In this document: piece after piece, positions 52,033 through 61,107 of the stretch
How positions within the stretch are numbered: the stretch's first letter is position 1
Layout: every line of letters begins with the position of its first letter
Origin: Lactobacillus amylovorus DSM 20531
GTDB lineage: Bacteria > Bacillota > Bacilli > Lactobacillales > Lactobacillaceae
Assembly: GCF_002706375.1 (NCBI RefSeq)
Contig: NZ_CP017706.1
Location: 1,426,001 to 1,490,000, forward strand
DNA length: 64,000 bases
Direction of reading: 5' to 3'
Made by a program: the position numbers and the translations under genes
Notes under the pieces: generated by a model
Databases searched by the model: none
What the model was told of the DNA's origin: nothing
Seen by the model: the letters and a program-made list of their open reading frames with translations, nothing else

Positions 52033-52589
52033 TCGAGTTCTTTTTTAATTGTGGGCACAATCTGGTTAACCAGAAATCCGTTGCCTTTATCAGTTAAATG
52101 CTGGCCATCTGCTTGGTAATATGTCGATATGTGTTTGAGCTTTCTCATGGCCGGAAGAATATCCACAAATGGTGATTTGTGCTCAAAAGCAACTTTTTTG
52201 GCAATCGAGTTAAACAAATCGAGGCGCTCATCACCATAAAATTGATTGATTTCGCTATTTGTGGGATCGGGATAACAAAGTCCCACAACGACGCTTTTAC
52301 CTACAGCATCAAGGATTTGACCTAGATTTCTTTCATAGTTTTCAGGACTAATGCCCCATGCCGTTGCGGCGTCGTTATTACCGTATTCAACAACAGTTAA
52401 ATCTTTTTCTGCAGGAATCTGCACTAAATAATCAACGCCTTCGACGGTAGTTGCACCACTTTTAGAGATGTTTTCCACCTGTGCATAATTTTTAAGCTGT
52501 TTTTTAAACAAATTAGTTACAAGATTGGTGTCACAGCCGTCACGATAACCGTTGAAAATTGAATCGCCAAATAAAATTATTTTTTTCAT
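52029..52589 (-). CDS. SGNH/GDSL-type hydrolase
   Basis: The protein has 186 residues. Block I is IILFGDSIFNGYRDG with the catalytic Ser. The block III Asn is VVEYGNNDAATAWG near 65, and the late DGQHLTDKGN carries the Asp-x-x-His pair. These are the four SGNH residues. It has no signal peptide, so it is a cytoplasmic esterase or acyl hydrolase. It is convergent with the GNAT gene, overlapping it by four bases. Confidence 0.88.
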   Translation of the reverse strand: MKKIILFGDSIFNGYRDGCDTNLVTNLFKKQLKNYAQVENISKSGATTVEGVDYLVQIPAEKDLTVVEYGNNDAATAWGISPENYERNLGQILDAVGKSVVVGLCYPDPTNSEINQFYGDERLDLFNSIAKKVAFEHKSPFVDILPAMRKLKHISTYYQADGQHLTDKGNGFLVNQIVPTIKKELD

Positions 52590-52635
52590 AGTTTCAGCCT
52601 TTCCGTTATAATTAAGTAAGTTAGAGGAACAGGAT

Positions 52636-53550
52636 ATGAAGAATTATACAAGCTTTGAAAGAAATGAATGGGCAAAACTTGCGCCCAAAAATAAAGTAAA
52701 CATCACTAAAGAAGAACTAGCTAACATTAAGTCTTTAGGCGACGTAGTTGATTTAACCGACGTCCACGAAATTTACACTAGTTTGATTAGCTACTTACAC
52801 TTAGTTTACCAACAAAAAAAGAATGCACAAAAGGCTCAGATTGAATTTTTACATAAGGATTTTAAGCCGGCTCCATTTATTATCGGTATTTCTGGCTCCG
52901 TTGCGGTAGGAAAATCGACGACGGCTCGTTTATTGCAGTTACTTCTTAAAAGAACGTACCCGGACTTAAAAGTGCATTTGATGACCACTGATGGCTTTCT
53001 ATATCCCAATGAGGAATTGAAACGTCGTGACCTCATGCCACGCAAGGGATTCCCTGAGAGTTACAACATGACGATGCTCAGCGATTTCTTGAGCGATGTG
53101 TTAAGCGGGAAAGAAGACATCGTGTATCCACTGTATTCACAGGAATTGAGCGACATTGTCCCTGGAAAATATGGTCATGTGAAGAATCCCGATGTTTTGA
53201 TTATCGAAGGCATCAACACTTTGCAGCTGCCGGAAAGCGGCCAAGTCGTAACGAGCGACTTCTTCGATTTCTCTATTTACATCGACGCTGACGAAGATTT
53301 GATTGAAAAATGGTACATGCAACGCTTCAAGAAGGTCTTGAAATTAAACAAAGATAAGCCAAATAATTTCTACTATGAAATGGCTAACGGTCCGCTAGAT
53401 GCTGCTTTAAAGCTAGCTGAAGAGACCTGGCAAATGGTCAACTTGGTCAACCTGCGTGAATATATTGCGCCAACAAAGGAACGAGCTAGTTTGATTTTGC
53501 ATAAAACAAATGGACATTTAATCGATCGAATTTACCTAAGACATATTTAA
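52636..53550 (+). CDS. coaA: Pantothenate kinase, type I
   Basis: The protein has 304 residues. The P-loop is FIIGISGSVAVGKSTTARLL near residue 82, with LMTTDGFLYPNEELKRRDLM near 115, RKGFPESYNM and VLIIEGINTLQ. It phosphorylates pantothenate, the first and regulated step of CoA synthesis. Length and motifs match bacterial CoaA (P-loop kinase fold). An AGAGGA ribosome site precedes the ATG. It is divergent from the SGNH gene. Confidence 0.96.
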   Translation: MKNYTSFERNEWAKLAPKNKVNITKEELANIKSLGDVVDLTDVHEIYTSLISYLHLVYQQKKNAQKAQIEFLHKDFKPAPFIIGISGSVAVGKSTTARLLQLLLKRTYPDLKVHLMTTDGFLYPNEELKRRDLMPRKGFPESYNMTMLSDFLSDVLSGKEDIVYPLYSQELSDIVPGKYGHVKNPDVLIIEGINTLQLPESGQVVTSDFFDFSIYIDADEDLIEKWYMQRFKKVLKLNKDKPNNFYYEMANGPLDAALKLAEETWQMVNLVNLREYIAPTKERASLILHKTNGHLIDRIYLRHI

Positions 53551-53687
53551 TTTGGTATACTGTAAATTATGAATACGATTTATTTATTATTAATTAAAAA
53601 ATTTGCTTTGCCCCCAGCGTGTTAAAAAAGAGAAAAACGCAAAAATTAAAAAAACGAGATTGAAGAAAATTAAGGGAGAAAAAGTAA

Positions 53688-54263
53688 ATGGTACAAGCAA
53701 TTAATTTGAAAAAAGGCATGATTTTTAGTCAAGATGGCAAGTTGATCAAGGTTTTGAAGGCTAACCACCACAAGCCAGGTAAGGGTAACACCGTTATGCA
53801 AATGGACTTACGTGATGTTAAGAGTGGTGCCGTTGTTCATAAGACTATGCGTCCAACTGAAAAGGTAGACTTAGTTGAAGTAACTAAGAAGAACGCACAA
53901 TACTTGTACAGCGAAGGCGACACTTACACCTTTATGGATACTGAAACTTACGACCAATACGAAGTTTCAGCTGATCAATTAGGTGACGACGTTAAGTTCT
54001 TGATTCCTAACACTGTCGTTGACATGGACTTCACTGATGACAACAAGATAATCGGTATTGAATTACCAGCAACTGTTGAATTGACTGTTAAGGAAACTCA
54101 ACCAGGTATCAAGGGTGCCACTGTTGCAGGTGGTGGTAAGCCAGCTACTATGGAAACTGGTTTGGTTGTTCAAGTTCCTGACTTCATCAACGAAAGCGAA
54201 AAGCTTGTGATCGGTACTGAAAACGGTGATTACAAGTCACGTGCCAACAGCCAAGCAAGATAA
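53688..54263 (+). CDS. efp: Elongation factor P
   Basis: The protein has 191 residues in three beta-barrel domains. Domain I carries LKANHHKPGKGNTVMQMDLR with the modifiable-loop position near Lys32. Then come MRPTEKVDLVEVTKKNAQYL and the C-terminal GLVVQVPDFINESEKLVIGT. EF-P rescues ribosomes stalled on polyproline. AAGGGAG precedes the ATG. It is followed by a convergent PepSY gene. Confidence 0.96.
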   Translation: MVQAINLKKGMIFSQDGKLIKVLKANHHKPGKGNTVMQMDLRDVKSGAVVHKTMRPTEKVDLVEVTKKNAQYLYSEGDTYTFMDTETYDQYEVSADQLGDDVKFLIPNTVVDMDFTDDNKIIGIELPATVELTVKETQPGIKGATVAGGGKPATMETGLVVQVPDFINESEKLVIGTENGDYKSRANSQAR

Positions 54264-54280
54264 TTAAAAATTGCGAAAAA

Positions 54281-54312
54281 ATAAGCATTACCTCAGGGTA
54301 ATGCTTATTTTT
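54281..54312. terminator. Terminator between efp and the convergent PepSY gene
   Basis: The stem AATAAGCATTACC-TCA-GGGTAATGCTTATT has flanking A and T runs and works in both directions. Confidence 0.9.
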
Positions 54313-54899
54313 CACATCACATGTTTAGTGACGGCATTAATTTTTACGACACGTTTTTGACTGTTTTCGACCAGATTGATCTTCCAAATAGCTTGATCAT
54401 TGTCGTCTTTTAGTTCCCATGATAATGGCGTAGCACCAGGAACTTCGCGCAAGGCAATGGAAGTAGCTTCTTTACGAGAAATAGTTTTCTTTAAGTTCAG
54501 TGAAGATTCTTTATCATAGTTGTAGTCGAGTACCTGGGTTGATTGCCCGATGATTTGATTATTGGTAGCGTCGACTTGAATCATGCAGTCCTTGTAGTTA
54601 TCGTAGCCGATAATGTTGTAGACATAGATGCCGTTGTCTGGCACTAAGGAAATGGATTTAATTTCGGCACTAGAATAAAGTGATTTGAATTTACGGATGG
54701 CGGCGGCTTGACTGGTTTGGATTGCAGGCAATTTATCGCTAGAATAGCTGACCTTTTGTGTCTTGTTTAAAAAGTCACCTACGCTAACAGTTACGTTGTT
54801 TGTTTTTGGCTCAAGTTGCGTCATGTAATTCTTTGCAATAAAGATACCTAAGCCTATACCAATGCCAATATTTAATATGGCCAAAAAGATTTTTTTCAT
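54312..54899 (-). CDS. PepSY-domain membrane-anchored protein
   Basis: The protein has 195 residues. The N-terminal anchor is IFLAILNIGIGIGLGIFIAK. Two PepSY-like repeats follow, the first with AAAIRKFKSLYSSAEIKSIS and YVYNIIGYDNYKDCMIQVDA, the second with ISRKEATSIALREVPGATPL. PepSY domains are extracellular and often inhibit proteases or respond to the envelope. Two more PepSY genes lie at 58.4-59.7 kb. Confidence 0.85.
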   Translation of the reverse strand: MKKIFLAILNIGIGIGLGIFIAKNYMTQLEPKTNNVTVSVGDFLNKTQKVSYSSDKLPAIQTSQAAAIRKFKSLYSSAEIKSISLVPDNGIYVYNIIGYDNYKDCMIQVDATNNQIIGQSTQVLDYNYDKESSLNLKKTISRKEATSIALREVPGATPLSWELKDDNDQAIWKINLVENSQKRVVKINAVTKHVM

Positions 54900-55003
54900 T
54901 AGTCACCTACCTGTAAAAATATAGTTGTGTTTTAGTTTATACTTAATTATAAACTATATTTTAGATAGTGACATATTGTCAATAAATTATTATTGAATTT
55001 GTC

Positions 55004-55372
55004 TTATTTCTGTAATGTTACGAAAATCAAGGCAAGTAGAGCTGGTAACATTTGCACCAAGAAGATCTTTTTAGTTGCGGTAAAACCACCAAAAATTGCG
55101 ACTACGACGATCAAAGTAAGCAATAATTGCCAAACAGTGAAAGCAATTGAAGCCTTAAAAACGAAGTAGACCAATATCAATAATAGGCCGAGCATCCCGT
55201 TGTAGATGCCCTGATTTGCCATAGAAATTCTGGCAGCAGGCTGCTTTACAAAATCAAGGTCCATGTCGAAAGCCTTAGCTTGCATTTCTGGTTTACCAAA
55301 AATTTCTAGAAAACAAATTCCGATATGTTCAATCCCTACGAGAAACGTTAATACAGTACCAATTATATTCAT
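55004..55372 (-). CDS. DUF1304 family membrane protein
   Basis: The protein has 122 residues with four hydrophobic segments. IIGTVLTFLVGIEHIGICFL at the N-terminus, MANQGIYNGMLGLLLI in the middle and a final IFLVQMLPALLALIFVTL are the DUF1304 layout. The function is not known. GAGGAG precedes the ATG. Confidence 0.85.
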   Translation of the reverse strand: MNIIGTVLTFLVGIEHIGICFLEIFGKPEMQAKAFDMDLDFVKQPAARISMANQGIYNGMLGLLLILVYFVFKASIAFTVWQLLLTLIVVVAIFGGFTATKKIFLVQMLPALLALIFVTLQK

Positions 55373-55434
55373 TTTTTCTCCTCCTTTTTTCGTTAATAAT
55401 TGTACCTGAAAAAAGGATTTTGCAAAATAAAATG

Positions 55435-55463
55435 TTGACAGCTGTAAACTCTCAAGTTAAGAT
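55435..55463 (+). promoter_or_regulatory. Promoter of the cysteine leader/oppA-like unit
   Basis: TTGACA (55435-55440), a 17-base spacer and TAAGAT (55458-55463) place transcription start near 55470, about 27 bases before the leader peptide. Confidence 0.85.
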
Positions 55464-55496
55464 AGACTTATCAAAAGTAAGAAGGAGATGAATCAC

Positions 55497-55580
55497 ATGT
55501 TATTAGCACGTCAAATGCAATGTCAAAACTGCCAATGTTGTTGTATTAACAACATCTATTTGTCGTGCTCTAATGTGTGA
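55497..55580 (+). CDS. Cysteine-rich leader peptide (27 residues), candidate attenuator
   Basis: AAGGAG (55482-55487) lies nine bases before ATG 55497. The product MLLARQMQCQNCQCCC followed by INNIYLSCSNV has six Cys in 27 residues, including three consecutive TGT codons (14-16, 55536-55544). These codons form the 5' arm of a hairpin, ATGTTGTT-GTATT-AACAACAT (55535-55555). A Rho-independent terminator (55631-55666) lies between the peptide and the downstream oppA-like gene. The layout of promoter, short ORF rich in one amino acid, competing hairpins and terminator is that of classical leader-peptide attenuation, here sensing Cys-tRNA. An alternative start at 55488 would be too close to the ribosome site. 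Confidence 0.7.
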   Translation: MLLARQMQCQNCQCCCINNIYLSCSNV

Positions 55581-55630
55581 TCATCAAAGACTATTACTGA
55601 ATAACTAGTTATCAAGTTGTGGTTCTTTTT

Positions 55631-55666
55631 GGGATGTATTCCGCGTTGGAGTACATCCCATTTTTT
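55631..55666 (+). terminator. Attenuator terminator between leader peptide and oppA-like gene
   Basis: The stem GGGATGTATTCC-GCGTT-GGAGTACATCCC (12 pairs, one G-U) is followed by ATTTTTT, and it lies 22 bases before the oppA-like start codon. Confidence 0.88.
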
Positions 55667-55688
55667 GTTGCAAAAGAAAGGAAAAATT

Positions 55689-57326
55689 ATGTCGAAATTA
55701 AAGGGAGTTTTAGCAGGTATTGTCACAGTTTCAGTAGGATTGCTTCTTGCTGCTTGTGGCAATAACAATGCTTCGACAGCAGAAAAGAACACATTGAATT
55801 TAAGCACTACAGCACCACTGGACACCATTGACATCAGCAAGTCTACCGGTTTTGGTCAAACGGGCAATGTCTTTGAAAGCTTTTATCGTTTGGGCAAAAA
55901 CGGTAAGCCTACTGCGGGTCTTGCTAAGAGCGGTAGTGTATCAAAAGATGGCAAAACTTGGACTTTTAAGTTGAGGGATGCCAAGTGGTCAAACGGTGAT
56001 TCAATTACCGCGCAAGATTTTGTTTACTCATGGCGCAGAAGCTTGAATCCTAAGACCGCTTCACCATATTCATATCTTTTTAGCGGCGTAAAGAATGCGG
56101 ATGCGGTTGCAAAAGGCAAGATGAAGCCAAGTGCAGTTGGTATTTCTGCACCAAATAAGCGAACTGTAGTCGTTAAGCTGAACAGACCGATCGCTTACTT
56201 CAAGGTTCTGATGGCTTACCCATTGTTTGGACCACAAAACGAAAAGGTCGTTAACAAGTACGGCAAGAAATATGCGACTAAGGCACAATACCAGGTTTAC
56301 TCAGGTCCATTCAAGATTAAGGGCTGGAACGGTACCAATGATACTTGGTCCTTTGTTAAAAATAATGATTATTGGGATAAAAAGGTGGTTAAGTTAGACA
56401 AGATTAACTACCAAGTAGTGAAGTCTAACAACACCGGCTACCAGATGTACCAACAAGGCAAGCTGGATTTAACCCCACTTTCAAGCGAGCAAGTGAAGAA
56501 TTTGAAGAGCAATAAGGACTTTACTCAATACCCATACTCATTGGTTAGATTCTTGCTTTATAACTTCAAGGACAAGAACGCAGTTAACCGTAAGGCTTTG
56601 AATAATAAAAATATTCGCTTGGCCTTGTCACTTTCAATTGACCGCGACATTGTGACTAAGAAGGTTTTAGGCAATGGCTCAACCTTGCCAACAGGTTTTG
56701 TCGCAACTGATTTAGCTAAGAATCCAACAAATGGCCAGGACTTTGCTAAGGAACAAGCGGTAAAGAATACCGTTGATTACAATCCTGCTTTGGCTAAGAA
56801 GTACTGGAAACAAGGCTTGAAAGAAATCGGTGAAAGCAGCTTAACCTTTAACATTTTGGCTTCAAACGATGAGTCTGATAGTGATCAATTAACGCAATAC
56901 TTGCAATCACAATGGACCAAGGAATTACGTGGCATCAAGGTTAATATTACAAATGTGCCAGAAAAATCTTCGGATAGTCGTGCACAAGAAGGTAACTTCG
57001 ATATTTACTTGTCACACTGGGGCGGTGACTTCAACGATCCAATGACCTTCATGCAAATTACGATGACTGGCACTTCATACAACTATGGTAAGTGGTCAGA
57101 TGCTAACTACGATAACTTGGTCAGAAAAGCTGGCAATCAGGATGCTAACGATCCTGCAACGCGCTGGAACGATTTGGTTTCTGCCGCTAAGATCGTGAAC
57201 AAGAACCAAGCAATTACGCCAATTTACCAACAAACTACGGCATATTTGCAAAAGCCACGCGTTCATGGTTTGATTCATAATACTGCTGGTACGCAATGGT
57301 CATACAAGTATGCTTATGTGAAGTAG
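55689..57326 (+). CDS. oppA: Oligopeptide ABC transporter substrate-binding lipoprotein (OppA-like)
   Basis: The protein has 545 residues. The lipoprotein signal has a lipobox, GLLLAACGNN (Cys near residue 23). The SBP family 5 fold follows: GLAKSGSVSKDGKTWTFKLR, DFVYSWRRSLNPKTASPYSY near 95, and FDIYLSHWGGDFNDPMTFMQ near 440. OppA-type proteins bind peptides for Opp import. No permease or ATPase genes are adjacent, so it works with a distant Opp complex. The ATG at 55689 follows AAAGGA. It sits behind the Cys-rich leader peptide and terminator, so its specificity may include cysteine- or cystine-containing peptides. Confidence 0.92.
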   Translation: MSKLKGVLAGIVTVSVGLLLAACGNNNASTAEKNTLNLSTTAPLDTIDISKSTGFGQTGNVFESFYRLGKNGKPTAGLAKSGSVSKDGKTWTFKLRDAKWSNGDSITAQDFVYSWRRSLNPKTASPYSYLFSGVKNADAVAKGKMKPSAVGISAPNKRTVVVKLNRPIAYFKVLMAYPLFGPQNEKVVNKYGKKYATKAQYQVYSGPFKIKGWNGTNDTWSFVKNNDYWDKKVVKLDKINYQVVKSNNTGYQMYQQGKLDLTPLSSEQVKNLKSNKDFTQYPYSLVRFLLYNFKDKNAVNRKALNNKNIRLALSLSIDRDIVTKKVLGNGSTLPTGFVATDLAKNPTNGQDFAKEQAVKNTVDYNPALAKKYWKQGLKEIGESSLTFNILASNDESDSDQLTQYLQSQWTKELRGIKVNITNVPEKSSDSRAQEGNFDIYLSHWGGDFNDPMTFMQITMTGTSYNYGKWSDANYDNLVRKAGNQDANDPATRWNDLVSAAKIVNKNQAITPIYQQTTAYLQKPRVHGLIHNTAGTQWSYKYAYVK

Positions 57327-57332
57327 AAAATA

Positions 57333-57368
57333 AAGCCATGATTGTAATGATCGTGGTTTTTATTTTTA
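57333..57368 (+). terminator. Terminator of the oppA-like gene
   Basis: The stem AAAGCCATGAT-TGTAATG-ATCGTGGTTTT is followed by TATTTTT. Confidence 0.8.
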
Positions 57369-57425
57369 ATAAAATTATTGTTGCATTTGCAGCAATAATC
57401 AATATAATAATTTTAGGTGAAAAAC

Positions 57426-57881
57426 ATGAAAGAAGGTATTTTAAGACAAATTAGCACGATTGCGCGGGCACTCGATTCAATTGCTAACATTGAATTCAAA
57501 GAGATGCAGCTGAATCGCGGTCAGTATTTATATTTGGTTAGAATCAAAGAAAATCCTGGTATTATCTCTGATCATTTGGCAGGGATGCTCAATGTAGATC
57601 GCACGACGACGGCACGGAGTATTAAAAAGCTAGAAGATAATGGCTTGATCGAAAGAAAAAATGATCAACAAAATAAGAAGATTAAGCACCTGTTTGTAAC
57701 TAAAAAAGGTGACGAATTAGCTGAAAAAATTGAAAAAGAAAATACTTATTCAAATGAGCTAGTTCTAACCGGTTTGAATGAGAAACAAAGACAAGAATTG
57801 GCCAAACTTTTGCAACAAGTAGAAGATAATGCGAGTGAGAATTGGCACTTTGTTAAAAATGGCGGGAAGAGGGAGTATTAA
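57426..57881 (+). CDS. MarR-family transcriptional regulator
   Basis: The protein has 151 residues. The winged helix is GIISDHLAGMLNVDRTTTAR then SIKKLEDNGLIERKNDQQNK, with the D-R-T-T recognition helix and a beta-wing, flanked by helices for dimer formation. The ATG at 57426 is preferred, with AGGTG upstream; a GTG nine bases earlier is part of that site. It overlaps the GNAT gene start (TAATG), so the pair is translationally coupled and it probably regulates its own operon. Confidence 0.9.
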   Translation: MKEGILRQISTIARALDSIANIEFKEMQLNRGQYLYLVRIKENPGIISDHLAGMLNVDRTTTARSIKKLEDNGLIERKNDQQNKKIKHLFVTKKGDELAEKIEKENTYSNELVLTGLNEKQRQELAKLLQQVEDNASENWHFVKNGGKREY

Positions 57882-58396
57882 TGGATTACACAATTAGACC
57901 AGTCACCACTGACGACGTAGCAGAATTACAAAAGATTTCACGTGAAACATTTAAAGCAACTTTTGATCCTTTTACGGCTCCAGATGACATGGCACACTTT
58001 TTGGACGAAGATTATGCGACCGATGTCTTGATTAGCGAGATTGAAAATCCAAATAGCCGTTTCTTCTTTTTACTGGTGGGAGATAAAATCGCTGGCTATT
58101 TGAAAGTCAATGTGGGGGATGCACAAAAAGAGCATCTGAAGGAAAATGCTCTTGAATTGCAAAGAATTTATTTGCGTTCTAACTTCCAGCATAAGGGACT
58201 AGGCAACGTCTTGTTTGATTATGCGGAAAAGATTGCTAGAGATGAAAAGAAGGACTACATGTGGCTTGGCGTGTATGAAAAGAACATCAACGCGCAGCAC
58301 TTTTACAAGCGTCATGGTTTTAAACAGGTAGGTCAACACGTCTTCCAAGTTGGTGATGATCTGCAAATTGACTGGCTTTTACTTAAAAAATTGTAA
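57881..58396 (+). CDS. GNAT-family N-acetyltransferase
   Basis: The protein has 171 residues. The N-terminal YTIRPVTTDDVAELQKISRE comes first, then ELQRIYLRSNFQHKGLGNVL (acetyl-CoA loop QHKGLG) near 100 and MWLGVYEKNINAQHFYKRHG near 135, matching the spermidine/diamine-type or related acetyltransferases. The substrate is not certain. It is co-transcribed with the MarR gene. Confidence 0.88.
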   Translation: MDYTIRPVTTDDVAELQKISRETFKATFDPFTAPDDMAHFLDEDYATDVLISEIENPNSRFFFLLVGDKIAGYLKVNVGDAQKEHLKENALELQRIYLRSNFQHKGLGNVLFDYAEKIARDEKKDYMWLGVYEKNINAQHFYKRHGFKQVGQHVFQVGDDLQIDWLLLKKL

Positions 58397-58403
58397 ACAA
58401 AAA

Positions 58404-58438
58404 AATGGTGAGGAGAATTTCTCTTCACCATTTTTGTT
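58404..58438. terminator. Terminator between GNAT and convergent PepSY gene
   Basis: The stem AAATGGTGA...TCACCATTT, with A and T runs on both sides, serves both directions. Confidence 0.85.
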
Positions 58439-58450
58439 TGCATTTAGTTA

Positions 58451-59089
58451 TTAATCATCGTGTTCAGTTTCAAGAATTTTCTTACTGTGAGCGTCAATCT
58501 TCACCTCAGTAGATTGGTGACCATTGACTACTTCAACTTCCCAGTAAGTCTTACCGTGTTCTTGGTCCAGCTTCCATTCTTGGCTAGTGCCTTTAGCATG
58601 TTCTTCTGCGATTACGCTAGCTTCATCGCGGCTGACAATGCCGTCAAGGTTCAAAGCTTCATTGCGGTCATCGTGATCTAAGCGCTCTGAGTGAACGCTG
58701 CTGGCATGACCAGTTTCTGCGTTGATTTCGGCAGAGTATTCATGGGTACTATCGAAGCCTTCGATTTCGTAAACGTATTGCTTGCCTTCAAGAGATAAAT
58801 CGATGCTCTTAATTTGCTTGCCAGAAAATTGGCTATGGAATTTATCAATGGCTTCTTGTTGGCTTAATTTGATCTTGCTAATTTCGGTCTTAACACTGTT
58901 AGTAGTCTCTGTGGAGGAATCGCTTGTTTGACTACTTTGACTGTTGTCGCTGCTTTTAGCTGCAGTAGACTTGTGTGATGTGGTTTGGCTAGTTTGAGCA
59001 GTGCTGTTATCCTGCTTTGAACAAGCCACGGTTCCAGTTAATAATGTTGCACCTAATAAAATTACACTAGTTAATTTAGTGAGTTTCAT
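58451..59089 (-). CDS. PepSY-domain lipoprotein
   Basis: The protein has 212 residues with a lipoprotein signal (LTSVILLGATLLTGTVACSK, Cys near 23) and a Ser/Thr/Gln-rich linker (~25-70). Two PepSY repeats follow: ISQ-like KLSQQEAIDKFHSQFSGKQI with YVYEIEGFDSTHEYSAEINA, then VSRDEASVIAEEHAKG. It ends in KILETEHDD. It lies next to a second PepSY gene and a two-component system on the same strand. Confidence 0.88.
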   Translation of the reverse strand: MKLTKLTSVILLGATLLTGTVACSKQDNSTAQTSQTTSHKSTAAKSSDNSQSSQTSDSSTETTNSVKTEISKIKLSQQEAIDKFHSQFSGKQIKSIDLSLEGKQYVYEIEGFDSTHEYSAEINAETGHASSVHSERLDHDDRNEALNLDGIVSRDEASVIAEEHAKGTSQEWKLDQEHGKTYWEVEVVNGHQSTEVKIDAHSKKILETEHDD

Positions 59090-59110
59090 ATCTTATACCT
59101 CTTTCAAAAA

Positions 59111-59655
59111 TTAGTCGCGTTCTACGCTGATTACTTTTTTAGTTAAAGCGTTGATCTTTACTTCGCTCTTTTTGCCGCTCTTTGAGACAGTTACTTCCCA
59201 AACAGTTCTTGAACCGTCACGGTCTAAGCTCCATTCGATAGCCTTGCTGTCAGGAACTTTCTTTTGAGCAATCTTAGTGGCAGTTGAGCGTGAAATTACT
59301 TTTGACAAGTTGATTGCCTTCTTGTTGCGTTTTTTTCAGCTTCTGAATGAGCGGAAATCATTTTACCAGTCGAAGCGTTAATCCTCATGTCGTATTCTCT
59401 GGTTGAAGTAAAACCTTCAATTTCGTAAACGTAGCGACCATTTTCTTTTTCTAAGTTGATGGAGTCAATCTTAGCACTTGGATATTTGGCTCTGAATTTC
59501 TTAACTGCTGTACTTTGTGAAACCTTAATTTTGCTGGAAGCTGCTTGAACAGTAGTAGATTCCGTATTTTGGTTAACAGTAGTGATAGCTGCAGTGCCTA
59601 AGCCGATTAAAGCTGCACCTGCGATGGCGAATTTCTTTAAGTTGATAGTCTTCAT
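59111..59655 (-). pseudogene. Exported PepSY-domain protein, frameshifted in a poly-A tract
   Basis: The first frame (59655 to about 59325) has a signal peptide (LKKFAIAGAALIGLGTAAIT) and one PepSY repeat (STAVKKFRAKYPSAKIDSIN, YVYEIEGFTSTREYDMRINA). After SEAEK it meets a run of seven A residues on the coding strand. The second repeat (NKKAINLSKVISRSTATKIA ... VISVERD) continues in another frame to 59111. One base lost or gained in the A7 tract explains it. As sequenced the product is about 119 residues with one repeat. It could be phase variation, decay or a sequencing error. Confidence 0.82.
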
Positions 59656-59768
59656 AATAGTTCCCCTTTGGTTTTCTTAATTCCTAATTGCTTGACTTGA
59701 TATATTTATCTTACTAAGAAAGGACGTTAGAAAAACCAAAATTAGATGGAGTTTAAATGAAGATTTCT

Positions 59769-61106
59769 TCATTTTTCTTTGGGCAGATAAACGGAAAAGA
59801 TCGTCCCTTGAGGAGTGTTGTCCTCCACCGTGATTTGGCCGTGATACTTGTCGACTTCGGCTTTGACGATGGCCAAGCCTAGGCCAGAACCACCGACTTT
59901 GCTGGAGTGCGACTTATCTTCGCGGTAAAAACGTTCGAAGATCTTTTCACGGTTTTCCTGGGAAATGCCAATACCGTGGTCTGCGACTTGGAAGAGTAAT
60001 TTGTCAGCTTGTTTTTTCAAAACGACGTTAATTTCGCTATCTGCAGGTGAATATTTAGCCGCATTTTCTACCAAGTTGTGGGCGATATTGCGAAAATCGG
60101 TTGGCTTGATCGGGAAGAGCAGTTGTTCAGGTAAGTTAGAAATAATTTTTTGCGGATAAACAGTCTGCACTTCATTTGCTACATCAGAAACAATTTTAAC
60201 CAAATCAATTGGCGTTACGTTGTCATTATTCTGATCGATTCTACCCAAAGTAAGCAGCTCGTTAACCATCAACTGCATCTTCTTCGATTCTGAATCAATA
60301 TAGTCTAATGAAGTAGAAATAATCTCTGGGTTGCTTTGCCCGCGACGTTTGATCAAATTAACGTGGCCGCGAATGGCCGCAATTGGCGTCTTTAATTCGT
60401 GTGAAGCATCGCTGACGAATTGTTGCTCGCGCTTTAACGCATTATTTTGAAAACTCAGCAGATTGTTAAATGACTGCGCCAGGTTCCTGATTTCAAGTGG
60501 ATTATCAGGAATAGTGACCTTTCTCTCAGGCGTTTTATTCTTGCGAATATCCTGGATTTCCGCGTTCATCGTTTGAATCGGCCTGCTCCATTTATGAGCA
60601 AAACGGCGAATGAGCAGGATGCTGATCAAGATAGCTACTAGGTTGATGCCTAGCATCGTAAGTAGAAGCCAGGTGACTAGATTGAAGAGTTCGTCGACAT
60701 TTAAGGCAACGTGAATGCGATAGCCATGGTGTCCTTCACGTGCTAAAAAATAGATATGCTTGTGTGAAACAACAAAGTTTTGATAATGGCGTTTATGGTT
60801 AATATCCTTAAAAGTCTCGTGTGCATCTTCAGAATAATAGGTTCGGCCCTGCGGCGTAGTTAAAATAATTGCATCGTCGTCTTGTTTTGCTAAATAGGCA
60901 TCAAGTAGTGCCGACCAGTCGTATTGCGGTTCCAGATTTTCTTCTACGGCGCTAATAACCTGTTCACTCTGGCTTTTGGCATTGTAATAAATGTAGCCAG
61001 AAGAAATAACTAAAAAGGCGATATTGACGAGAACCAAAATAGCCACGAATAGACTGACGAATAATTTGGTTAATTGGCTAGTGGTAGTTTTAGCTTTATT
61101 TTGCAT
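59769..61106 (-). CDS. Two-component sensor histidine kinase
   Basis: The protein has 445 residues. TM1 (~15-38), an extracellular sensor (~40-140) and TM2 (~142-165) are followed by a HAMP-like linker and then the H-box FVSDASHELKTPIAAIRGHV near 235. The N-box is NIAHNLVENAAKYSP near 340, with G-boxes VADHGIGISQENREK and GGSGLGLAIVKAEVD. The kinase gene follows the response regulator by one base. Its closest downstream neighbours are two PepSY proteins, which may be part of the same envelope response. Confidence 0.93.
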   Translation of the reverse strand: MQNKAKTTTSQLTKLFVSLFVAILVLVNIAFLVISSGYIYYNAKSQSEQVISAVEENLEPQYDWSALLDAYLAKQDDDAIILTTPQGRTYYSEDAHETFKDINHKRHYQNFVVSHKHIYFLAREGHHGYRIHVALNVDELFNLVTWLLLTMLGINLVAILISILLIRRFAHKWSRPIQTMNAEIQDIRKNKTPERKVTIPDNPLEIRNLAQSFNNLLSFQNNALKREQQFVSDASHELKTPIAAIRGHVNLIKRRGQSNPEIISTSLDYIDSESKKMQLMVNELLTLGRIDQNNDNVTPIDLVKIVSDVANEVQTVYPQKIISNLPEQLLFPIKPTDFRNIAHNLVENAAKYSPADSEINVVLKKQADKLLFQVADHGIGISQENREKIFERFYREDKSHSSKVGGSGLGLAIVKAEVDKYHGQITVEDNTPQGTIFSVYLPKEK

Positions 61107-61107
61107 G

